Assembly: GCA_016648135.1 (NCBI GenBank)
Contig: JADDOH010004048.1
Span: forward strand, 1 to 64,000
Direction: 5' to 3'
Source: Agrypnia vestita
Lineage: Eukaryota > Arthropoda > Insecta > Trichoptera > Phryganeidae
Length of the DNA stretch: 64,000 nt
The notes under the pieces were generated by a model. It ran no database searches and was not told where the DNA came from. It saw only the letters and a list, made by a program, of their open reading frames with translations. Numbering within the stretch: the stretch's first letter is position 1; the number at the start of each line of letters is the position of its first letter. The translations under genes were made by a program, and so were the position numbers. Shown here piece after piece: positions 1 through 10,099 of this stretch.

Positions 1-185
1 TTTTTTAAAGTAACGTTTTTAATAGTAATTTGTCTAAGTTTTAATAGTAAGTCTTGTCATTGCATTGTTTAGATCCAACATGTTCAAGACCCACTCAATC
101 AATCCTTATTCAGTTTTAAAACCCGCATTTCGATGAATTCTTAACCTTCGACAATTTACGGTGTTTAAAAAGTGCGATTCCTTAC

Positions 186-381
186 CCAGGCCATTTTCTG
201 GTCCCATGTCGATCCAGTCAGCCGAAGAGCTGAGGAGTCCATGCATCAGGAAGACGACAGGCTTGTTCTGCTTCTGTCCTCCTCTGCTGCTGGGGAGTCT
301 GTGAATAGTGAGACGATATCCATCCTCGGTCCGTACTTCGTGAGTTTCCACCGCATATCCGTATTTTGTAGCCAGACCTAC
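186..381 (-). CDS. Lipase A exon 2 (N-terminal lipase segment)
   Basis: 196 bp between a TTTTAG acceptor and a GTAAG donor. It is one codon longer than the same exon of B, and encodes TEDGYRLTIHRL and HGLLSSSADW. Confidence 0.85.
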
Positions 382-3300
382 CTAAAATAATAATTATTTT
401 TCCTTAAGACGAAGCTATTTATATGGGAAGTTTTTGCTTACGACTATCATGAGACTGGCTTAAGTGTTCACTTTAAACAATGCTGAAAACTTCACGATTC
501 CACCCATGATCGACCAAACATCTATCAAGTTTGGAAAATTGCATATATTGTTTTTATGTACCCTGCTTACTTTATTTTACGGCAAAAGGTGAATGTTACG
601 TTGTGTAAAGTGATCACTTAAGCCAGCCTCATGACAGTTCGTACGTCCTGTAATGCCCATAATAGATTTCCATATTTTCCCATATAAATAGCTTTATTAA
701 CTCATGCTGATCCCTCTGTGGAAATAACAGATCCTTGTATAGTTTTAAATGAGGAAAAATCTGGAGAAAAAATCCAATAACAAGTAATAAACAATTGAAC
801 ACGCTCAAAAAATATTTCAGGTACCTACTTAATTATTTTTCCAACAATTTTGTTCTCATTTGGAATAGATTAATAAATTATTAATCTATTCCAAATGAGG
901 CATTTTCCTGGACTCGATAGGAATATTGAATTGTTTTTATTTATGTGCAATTCCATATTTTTGTTTAAATGCAATTCCAAATGTATTGTAAATCGAAACT
1001 TTGGGGCCAGTATGGCAGTTCACATGTGAGAAGATTGGATTTATCACAATTATTTTTGATTTTATTTCGTTTGCATATGATTTATAATTATAATATATCA
1101 AGATAAAATATAATAAATAATATGTAATTGTCGATTAAATTTTTTAAATAATATACAAATATATCTTAACTCTTATACATTAACAGGGAAAAATAAATTC
1201 CTTAGAGAAGGTGCCACCTATGTTTTGTATTTCTGAATAAATAAAATTTGCAATGTTGTGTATAAAGTATTACCTATCCATTATATTTGTTGTATTAACG
1301 AACATACTCGTATCACGCAGTATGTAAACGTATCACAATTGTGTTACATGTTTTATACGTGATTTTGTAGATGTCACTGATATTGTGGCCAAAAAGATAA
1401 GTTTATAAACTTATCTTTATATAAAATAAACGATTCGTGAACACACAACGACACATAGGCTTATGAATGACACGCTACCCCCAAAATGGCTTCTTTATAA
1501 TATACCCGAAGGAAGACGAGAAATAACTAAGCAGGACATTTCGCAGACCACCAAAATAAGTAGACATGAACTAACTTAAATTCCTTGTCTACAATTTGGC
1601 ATCACGTCTGGTGTCAAAACGTTCGCTTTGTTTAAAAAAATGACTACGAGCTTGTAACTTCTGAAACAATTATGAAAAGGTCAAACTAAATACTCATAAA
1701 ACAGTGTAAATATCTAGTACCTTTTAACGCACCTTTTTTTACCTGGCAACCTATAGTACGGACCAGAAAAAGATAGCCAACCCAAAATTTTCTTATTCCT
1801 TATGCTTCCTAATCTCAATCAATATTGATTTCGTTTGGATAACAGATAAATGAAAAATTTTAAATAAATGTATCACATTAATTTTAATTAAAGGTAGACT
1901 TGACTTAATTTAACCAGGCAACCCAATCGCAATATGTTTGTTGATGTATTATGATTGCTGAAAAATATATTTCATTCGGTAAAGAGATCGGTGAAGTCGG
2001 GATCTTAGACTAATTGCTTAGTGCGTCACAATTGTCGATACGTATCGATCACCACCATGACTCAGATAAGTTATGGAACCAATCGTGCCGTCATAACAGA
2101 CATCAGACAACAGACATGCTGACAGACTGTCAGATTACGTCTTGTTTCGAAATTTTCAAATACCTATAATACAAATGTTACTCGGCCGTAAAGATCATTT
2201 TTGAGTCTAGATGAAAATCATATTACGCATTTAATTTTCAGAATGAGATAGTATGTATATTTGTGTACATTACAAATTAAATTAAAAAATTTAATATTGA
2301 GTCTAAAATAACTGTTAATATTGTCGTATGATCGGAAATATAGAAAAATAATATAGAAATATAATATAGAAAACTATCGATTATCAAGCAAAAGAAAAAT
2401 CGTAAAATTATTACAAATTGCTGTGAAGCACCAAAATATCTATAATATTGAACATACTAAATAACTTACTAACCGTTACGCCATTTATGCACAGGCAGAG
2501 AAGATAGAACGCCATATTCTTCTATCTTGGCACACCACTTTTTCTTCGGCTACATTCATACATCTTCTCATGCAAGCTTTACGGTTTTTGAGGCTTTTAA
2601 CAGGGCCATCCTCCAATTCTTGTAGTAATATGATCAATGTTTTATATTAAACGCATAGAATGAGAAAATATAATAAAAAATTATTACACTAAATCAAAAA
2701 TCTTGGAATTAAATTTTAAACTCCTCAGCTGCCAGCTCATTCGCGCTTTTTTCATCTTCGCTAGAAATTCGAATTTTATACCTTTTTTCAATTGGATAAT
2801 CGGGAGTCTACTGTTTGGTGTTACCTTACAAGGATGGAGTGGAGTGAGGTTATAACTTGAGTGGGGTGGTATAACTGAATTAGTTTGTACTAATATTTCA
2901 AACGAACATAAAATACGATTATATGGAGGGAATTTTAAACATGTTACATCTTAAAAGCTTCGAGAGACTTATAACAGGGACATTTGTCAAAAAATTAATA
3001 AAAAGATAAATACACTAAGTAAGGTTAACAGGATCTTCTTCAAAAATCGGGGAATAGAGACGTATCGTGCACCATCTTCCTGTGGATGCTCAACATTGAG
3101 AATACAATAAAGAAGAAGAATATATACTATACATTAAATATTCGAAATTGAAGAGCAAATCAATTAATATTATTTCTACAAAACCTTTTATACTGTGAAA
3201 AAAACCTATGGTGAGATTAGAATTTTAAACCAATTAGCAAAGACAATCCATACAGTGGCGTGCGTGTCAAAATATATATAAAATACAAAGATATTTTATT

Positions 3301-3717
3301 TTGGTATGTCTACCAACCGTTAAAAACAATAAAAATAACTGGTTGTTATTAACATTTTTACTTCAAATGTCAGAAATTAAAAAGAAAAAATATGTTGCTA
3401 TCTCAAATCTATGATTTTAAGTAAAGACTGGTTGGAAAAATATTAAATTGCGGAAACCAAAGGCACAGGAGTTGTGGAAATTTTAATGTGACTTTTATTT
3501 CTAATTTACCCTTTTAAAATATAATAAAATTCGAATATCCAATGCATCGTACAACACAGATGGCTAGTGCGGAATAACTTACGAAATCCAATGATGCGTC
3601 TTCAATAACATCTGGGTTGACCCTGTCCGCGATGGCCAGCTCCTGTTCTGCACCAGAAATCCTGCCCCCGCACACGAAGGTGGCTGCCGCCAGGAGTACT
3701 ACACCCTTAAGCATCAT
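186..3717 (-). CDS. Lipase A, AB-hydrolase acid lipase family (5' part only; exons 1-2)
   Basis: First two exons of a secreted lipase: exon 1 at 3583-3717 (45 codons) and exon 2 at 186-381 (65 codons plus 1 nt). The remaining exons, with the catalytic Ser, Asp and His, would lie beyond the left edge. Exon 1 encodes a hydrophobic signal peptide (MMLKGVVLLAAATF) and ends at a GTAAGT donor. Exon 2 follows a TTTTAG acceptor and ends at GTAAG; it carries the family's N-terminal lipase segment (KYGYAVETHEVRTEDGY) and HGLLSSSADW, the oxyanion region. The start is the inner ATG at 3717: the in-frame codon seven residues upstream is GTG and sits at the predicted transcription start. By family, the enzyme would hydrolyse neutral lipid esters in the gut lumen or lysosome. 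Same strand, exon sizes and phases as lipases B and C, so it is a tandem paralogue. Confidence 0.85.
447..636. mobile_element. Foldback MITE with GGCTTAAGTGATCACTTT arms
   Basis: The two ends are inverted copies (GGCTTAAGTGTTCACTTTA on the left, TAAAGTGATCACTTAAGCC on the right), both flanked by CATGA-type sequence. Half copies recur near 22.9-23.1, 25.35, 32.1, 32.85, 35.4 and 38.6 kb, always around the lipase genes. No coding capacity. Confidence 0.6.
2490..2640 (-). repeat. LINE 3'-end fragment, copy 1
   Basis: Shares long near-identical runs (ATAGAACGCCATATTCTTCT and GGGCCATCCTCCAAT) with 9155-9310. On the minus strand the better copy reads like the end of a LINE ORF2 (QDRRIWRSI). Decayed. 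Confidence 0.5.
3583..3717 (-). CDS. Lipase A exon 1 (signal peptide)
   Basis: 45 codons, phase 0 at the 3' end, ending ...SLDF before GTAAGT. The ATG follows the TCAGT initiator by 22 nt. Confidence 0.82.
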
Positions 3718-3736
3718 TTTGTCGGAGAAACCTTCC

Positions 3737-3769
3737 ACTGACGAAATGCTTCATTTGCAACCTTTTATA
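3737..3769 (-). promoter_or_regulatory. Lipase A core promoter: TATA box and TCAGT initiator
   Basis: On the minus strand TATAAAAG occupies 3769-3762. TCAGT follows at 3741-3737, with its A at 3739, 30 bp from the first T of the TATA box. This is the canonical arthropod spacing. Confidence 0.8.
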
Positions 3770-4979
3770 TGGCGAATAAGTCCGATAAGACACCGATTAT
3801 ATCAGATTTCATTAAGATAAATCGACCGATTTCGCGATATATAAGTTTAACATCCTAAAATATTTAAAATAACGTAAGCGTTATTTTTAATGTGTTGTCT
3901 ACTTCACGTTGGTATATGTATTAAACTTACATAATGATCTATTTTTAGTTGAATATTGTCTAAACAATCTTTCTGAATGTTTTTGAGACATGAACGCTAG
4001 GATAGACGCCTTATGATGAGTTGCTGACGGCATATTTTGCGAATCCCAATTAATATTGAGCAACGTCTCATTTTCCTTAATACTTTAGAGAAGGTTTGGA
4101 GTACGTGAAATGAAAAAGTGTTTGTTGGTTGAAGATATACAAGTAAGCGAGTAAAATATGGAACAAAGAAACTGCAGCGCAGATCCGCTAGATGCTATGG
4201 TAGAGACCCAACTATTTCAAGACGTTGCCTGTCTTCCTAGCACGACTTCTTTGTTCCCGTTTGTTTTCGGGCAGAGCTTTTTGTTTATGTAAACGTAAAC
4301 AAAACTGCGATGGCTATCTTAAAATACTTCTGACATGTCACAAGACATACGGATGCAATGCCGAGGCTGGTGGTGCAAAGCAAGGTCGGGAGAGCCGGTC
4401 ACGTATTTCGCAATATATCACTCGTAAATAAACACTTTATTATCGCTAAGTAACACTAGAACATTCCTCCGGTTCTCTTCTCAGTATTTTTCGCTTATTT
4501 TTTACACCACTTAGATAAGTACTTCGATTATTCGATGCTGTCACTTTAATTACTGGCCACTCTGGCCTCGCGGCTCGCAGCCGACTTCGCACGGCAACGT
4601 GCCGTATTTATATCCAAAGGCTGATACTTTCATACTTTCTAGTGTTTATAAGAAGGTCCACGTCGCTTCTAGGCTTTTCCAGGTGTTTCTAGACGTTTAA
4701 AGACGCTACCCGAAGATTTTAGATCACCTTAAATTGTTATAGGCCGTTCTCGACTTTTCGATAGTGTTGTGACAGGCGACATACCACCAGGGATTCGAAA
4801 AGTGCATAAATTCATTTTAGCATGCCATCCCGTGACAATATTCATGGTTACTAACCTTACCTAACCTAACCTTACCATTGGTTAGTGATAAAATTGTATT
4901 ATTTATTAAATAAAGATATATAAATAAATAAAATAATTCGAAATGTTTATACACGTAGTTCTTTGTTCTTTAAGGGTGT

Positions 4980-5510
4980 TCCATATTCCTGAAAAAATAT
5001 TGTATAAGGCTAATTCAGACCGTATGAAGATCACATCTAGTCTTGATACATAAAATAAAAAACCGATTAGTTCCAATATATACTTATCCTACGAGAAGTA
5101 GAGGGGATTTTAGGCTTCCACAAACGAAACTGGCAGGAACACAAAATATTTTGTACTATAAAGGTCTTAAATTGTTCAATGAACTGCCAGCAAATGTGAA
5201 AGAAGTAGATAGTCTCACTACTTTTCGTAGGTTAAGTGCAAAATATGTTAAAACTAAGTTTAATGAATGATCATGTTATGTTGTTTCATGTTTATTTATT
5301 TTTTTATTTTTTTACTTTGTGCCGGATGTGAAAATGTGTTTCTATTTATGATTATTTATGTTGATATATTTTTGGAAAATTTATGTTTAAGTGTTATGTT
5401 AATTTATGTTTTAATTACTAGATGTAAAAATGTGTTTTTTACAACTAAATATAAAATATACAAACATGATTCATCAAACTATGGATAGCTTCATTCTGTA
5501 GGGATTTTAA
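4980..5510 (+). pseudogene. Non-LTR retrotransposon 3' end (Jockey/CR1-like), degraded
   Basis: Codes for the typical C-terminal tail of a LINE ORF2 (RSRGDFRLPQTKLAGTQ, YKGLKLFNELPANVK) with upstream sequence out of frame. 5'-truncated; no endonuclease or reverse transcriptase core is present. Confidence 0.65.
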
Positions 5511-5869
5511 ATATTTGAACAAAACCAAGGATGCCCAAAACACACCAAAGTGGGGGAGACCAGCCGACTCCATATGAACGGAATATAAAATAGTACAAAG
5601 AAAAGATATCCATCACTTATCGAGTAATCTGTATAATTATTAGATATCAAACGCTGGTTGAAATCTTGATAGGCGCTATTGCATTGATATTGATTTTCTT
5701 TATGTTTTTAATAGAGGACACATAGAGGAGAGGACGAGATAGGATATACGTACATTCTAAAGTTATCTTTATTACAGGTAAAAGATAGTAAAATAATTTA
5801 CGGAGATTGTTATTATTTATTTTTAACTAATAGTTAAAAACAAAGTGAAATGAGATATTTTAGCCTATA

Positions 5870-6110
5870 ACCTATACGCAGACGATGCAGTATTAGTGGC
5901 TAACAGTGAAGTTGATCTGCGGTGCCCAGGATGTCCGATGTATGCATGCAGAGTGAACTTCTGATGAATGTCAGCAAATCGAAAGTGATGGTATCCGAGA
6001 GAGACGAAAGAGTGACTAAGATGTAATTGTAAATAACGAATGCTTAAAACAAGTGAAAGAGTTTGTGTATTTGGGAAGTATGTTTAGTAGAGACGGCAAG
6101 TATCAAATTA
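5870..6110 (+). pseudogene. Reverse transcriptase fragment with YADD box
   Basis: Translates to LYADDAVLVANSEVDL, then MNVSKSKVMV and FVYLGSMFSRDGKY. These are the RT catalytic box and the following conserved blocks of a LINE. Frameshifts and a stop separate the blocks. Confidence 0.7.
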
Positions 6111-7728
6111 TCAAAATATCAAATTTGCAATGAACACACACCCATATTTAAATATATTTTGAATAGCCTGACATTAAGAAGACATTAAACGAGTATTTTG
6201 ATTTGAAATTAATCGAATTTAATAATTCTAAAATTTGTAAAATTGTAATTTAATAAATTCAAAGCTGAAATTGTAAAAAACGAAGACTGCTTCCTTCACA
6301 TTAAAGGTGGAATAAATTCCCAGGCAGATTTTTCGGTATGGAAAAAGTAGAATTTGCTTTTTTAACTTCTTTGGATATTATTGTGAGCAAACATTGTCTT
6401 TTCTCACAATTAGGCAATCCGCCTGCAAACATTCTCGATGATGAAATATATTATAGACTCTTATAAAAATCGTTTAACTAATAAAGATAGTGTGCATAAA
6501 GTTAAAAACTATTATGAACCAAATATTGAAGTGTTTTAACTTCAAAACTTGAACCTCTAATCACTAATGTTTAAATGTATATGATTGTATTTTTTAAGAT
6601 TTTTTTTACTGTTCTAGTTTATAGTATGTATTATTATTACGACATAAATTTTCTTATTAATATAATGACCACTAAATTGTACGTAAGTTGAATAATATTT
6701 TTATATTTTTCTAGTTTCGTGAGTAACAGAATCTATCATTGACAGTGTACGATGGTGGACGGAATTGCCACCGCTGAACGTGAGTCGGAGTAAAGAAAAT
6801 AAGATTTTCTTCCTCAATCTCCGTCGATAAAGCTCATGGTCTAGATATTCGAAATATCTCTTCTAAAACAACTAGCTACTTAAACAGTTGAAATTGTACT
6901 TACGGAGTCCTTCCTGGTTCTTGGGTTGCAGAGCTCCGCGTGTTGTAATCGAATGAATTCGGAAGCAGAGCGCGATATGTCTATTTCCGGAAGGTTTTAA
7001 CCTAAACAAAACTACACGTCCATTGAAGGGCTTCAACTTTCAACATCGGATACGTCGTACTTATAAAAAGCTCACGAAAAACGTCAGTCTTACAACAGAA
7101 GCATAGACAACGGTGGTTCTAATTGTCAATTGCTTCGGATTTTATAAGTTAAAATCCTGGCCAGCAATTGGAGCAGAATACCTAGATTGCCAATTTCGAC
7201 CAATAACACTTAATTGTTTCGATCGGCCGTCAGCGATCACTAAACAGACAGTTGTCGATGAGAGATTATGTTACTCTCGAAACTTAAGTAGTAAAATATA
7301 AAAATATTTTCTTCAAAAACAGCAAAATAATTTTGTGGTGACATTATTATTTTAATTAATTTTTATTAATTATATAAAAATATTATTAAACTCATGTAGA
7401 GGTAACAAAGTTATTGTTTTTCACCCAATTTAATGATCATTATGAATGATCTCTAGAATGTTAACGCTATATCCATCAAAAATATATTCCTTAATATAGT
7501 TTAACTGGCTTCATTTCAGTAAAACGCGGAGTTCAAAGCTTTCAGAAAGCTTAAGTAGCACATTCGTAGCTTATAGTCAACTGGCTAGGAGATGGAAGGA
7601 ACGAGTGTAGAAGGAAATGAGAGGTCTATGAATAAGGTAGAAAAAGAATAATAATTCAAATTATATTTAAAAAAAAGTTACAGCACTGTTTATTTACAAC
7701 ACTATTTACTTTCACTTAGGCCCGGTTG

Positions 7729-7863
7729 TTTCAAGATCGCTCAAAGTAAGCGGTCGATTAAAGCTTAGATATTTACGAAAACGGATCGTCTGATTGGTGG
7801 AGAACGTAAAAATCTATGCTTTAAAACAACGCTTACTTTAATCCAACTTAAAACAACCGGCCC
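7729..7863. mobile_element. MITE with GGGCCGGTTGTTT inverted repeats
   Basis: 135 bp. Ends are GGCCCGGTTGTTTCAAG and its inverse CTTAAAACAACCGGCCC, flanked by TTA on both sides (7726-7728 and 7864-7866), a 3-bp target duplication. A partial copy of one end lies at 8180-8215. Confidence 0.75.
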
Positions 7864-8476
7864 TTATTGGTGAATAAAGCGTGCTGCTACTTGCTACTAT
7901 TTTTTAAATATTATTTAAAGTAACCTTTTAAACAGCTTCACTAGAAAAATTCAAAAAAATAATATTAAATAAATTTATTCTGATTATAAACACGACGGAG
8001 ATGAAAAATGTATGCATTAATATAACACATTCATATTAAAATCCGCCTTAGATCAACATCGCTGCAGGTCTGAAATTTTTTTTCTTACAAATAATATATA
8101 TTTTTTCAAATAATAAAAAGAGACATCCATTCGTTTGCTTTGCTGCAATATAATGATACCCTTTTCTCCACAGTGTCTAAGGGCCGATTGTTTTAACTTG
8201 GATTATAGTTTGATCTCGTTTAGCCGGTGCGCGTGTGCGCTGAGCGTGGTTTTTGACAAAATTGTTTTTATTCACTGTTTCGAAATTTGAAGTGTCGGTA
8301 ACGACTTATCCTATCAACAATCCAAGAAACAGTACTCGGGATACATCATTTATTCACCTATTCATCTATCTCATGGTATATACTTAAATGTAAAGTTATC
8401 AAAACGTGATGTACGAGTATGATGAGATGTAGAAACAAATTTATTGTCAAAAATGCCTAACGCCAAAATTCATTTA

Positions 8477-8811
8477 GACCGGCCCCACACTGAGTGCATC
8501 TTCCGCCGCGCTTTGACTAAGCGTCAAATATGCAACTGAATTTAGCAGTCGAATGTAGTGCGGACGATCCGTCGAATGTGGCGATTTGCATTTAAAAACA
8601 TGAGACGCGACGTCACCGATTTTACGTTGACGTAGGTTCCGCGGGCGGAGAACCGAACAGACGCCGAAGCGAGCGTTCCGCCAGCGGATCGACCGATGAT
8701 CCGCTCAGAGTGTTCGATAAGCGCATATTGTATGGAAAGAAATGTAGCGGCGTTCCGCGACGTCAAAGACGCGACGGAAGATAAGTCTAGTGCATAGTGT
8801 GGCGCCGGCCT
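8477..8811. mobile_element. GC-rich MITE with CCGGC.CCACACT ends
   Basis: About 335 bp, much richer in GC than its surroundings, with imperfect inverted ends of about 55 bp (GACCGGCCCCACACT against AGTGTGGCGCCGGCC). The long reading frame inside it is a by-product of this composition. Confidence 0.65.
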
Positions 8812-9154
8812 TAGAGTTGAGGCTAAATCCATTTCTCTCGATAAAAAAGTATTTTTGGGAGTCTAAGTAAATTAATTTTTCTGTTAAGGATATACTACAC
8901 AGAATCAGTTGGTCGTCAGCAAAATCTATGGCGTACTAATAATCGTCTGTATTCTGAAAATAGCAATCATTGCTGTTTCGGCATCTTGACAGTTATTGTA
9001 TAACATTGTAACGCCATAAATTTTGACGTTATTAAGTGTGACAGGTTTGGAATTAATGATTTCAACCAATCAGAAAGCTCTAAAATGTTAAGTTTTTTAC
9101 AATTTGTGAATAACATAACATTTGTTTACGTTTTAAAGCTTTCTAAACCAATTA

Positions 9155-9320
9155 AATAAGCAGGCAGAGCGGATAGAACGCCATATTCTTCTATCTTGGG
9201 ACACCACTTTTGCTTTGGCTACATTCATACATCTTATCATGCATTCTCCACGGATGTTGACGAATTTGATAGGGCCATCCTCCAATACTTTAAGTATCTG
9301 ATCGTGCCATTTCGCGGACA
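9155..9320 (-). repeat. LINE 3'-end fragment, copy 2
   Basis: Second copy of the repeat at 2490-2640. On the minus strand it reads ILKVLEDGPIKF and VSQDRRIWRSI, like the last residues of a LINE polyprotein. It lies about 400 bp past the end of lipase B. Confidence 0.5.
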
Positions 9321-9718
9321 CACTCTATTCCTGTTGCCTTCAACACTCGCCCCATACATCTATATAGATTTTAGTTATATAACTTACATACCCATATAGC
9401 TTTCTGATTTGTTGAATTCATTAATTCCTAACCTGTCACACTAAATAACGGCGAAATTGACGGCGTTACGATGTTGTACAATAACTTTCAAGATACCAAA
9501 TTGGAAATTATTGTTATTTTCAGAATACGAATTTTTCAGGCCGAATATTGAATACCTACTTCTTCTACTACACTCAATGTTGAAACATTGAATAAAAACG
9601 ATTTTGATAACAGATGTCAAAAATCTCGCGTAGTACGCCTGCGCACCGCCTTAAACGAGATTTTAATACCACACTTGTTCAAGTTGACACAACCGACCCC
9701 GAGAATTTTAGTCATTTA

Positions 9719-10099
9719 TTAATTGTAAGATTTCATCAAATTAAGTACGGGAGTGTACAGCAGAGGTCTGACGTCAATCGCCCACATGAAGTCCAAGTGG
9801 TTGAACTTTGGGTGCGGCACCAGGAACTTGCCTATGGGGTTGCCCAGCTCTCTGTGCAGCTGGTCAACGTCCACCGGCTCGGCCATCCAGTCGTTGGCGG
9901 AGTAGTGCAGCGCCACGGGGGCGGTGACGTCGCTCAGCTTGTAGTCTGGGGGGCTGACGGAGCCGTACTCGGCGAGGTTCCCCACCAGGCCGTGGTCGTA
10001 CATCCTGAACTTGGCCGACAGGTGTCCCTGGCCGTAGTGCACGAACTGCTTGCTGGAGGAGCCGGCCGGCGTGTGCGCCATCATGACCGGCAGCATCGT
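9719..10099 (-). CDS. Lipase B exon 5 (catalytic Asp and His, stop)
   Basis: 381 bp from a CTTCCAG acceptor to TAA. Contains HTPAGSSSKQ, HYSANDWMAEP (Asp) and FNHLDFMWAID (His). Markedly GC-rich compared with the flanking introns. Confidence 0.93.
   Translation of the reverse strand, partial: TMLPVMMAHTPAGSSSKQFVHYGQGHLSAKFRMYDHGLVGNLAEYGSVSPPDYKLSDVTAPVALHYSANDWMAEPVDVDQLHRELGNPIGKFLVPHPKFNHLDFMWAIDVRPLLYTPVLNLMKSYN

Larger units (their letters stand above)
382..3582 (-). other. Lipase A intron 1
   Basis: 3.2 kb AT-rich intron. It holds a foldback MITE (447-636) and a LINE-like fragment (about 2490-2640) that recurs at 9155-9310. I see no exon or RNA gene in the remainder. Confidence 0.7.
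3770..9714. other. Intergenic region between lipases A and B
   Basis: About 6 kb with no host gene seen. It contains two LINE fragments (4980-5510 and 5870-6110), two DNA-transposon MITEs (7729-7863 and 8477-8811), a LINE tail (9155-9320), and a piece (7245-7400) that resembles sequence beside the hammerhead element at 34.4 kb. 4.2-4.85 kb is relatively GC-rich and unassigned. Confidence 0.6.

Noticed and set aside
4200..4850. Possible LTR or heat-shock promoter (several TTCTAG motifs, a TATTTATA)
   Set aside because: The motifs are not in 5-bp GAA/TTC phase and no paired LTR was found.
7062..7088. TATAAAAAG plus TCAGT as a gene promoter
   Set aside because: Spacing is only 24 bp and no coding exon follows; possibly a relic within a repeat.
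8542..8832. 96-codon minus-strand frame
   Set aside because: It lies inside a GC-rich MITE with inverted ends and matches no recognisable protein.
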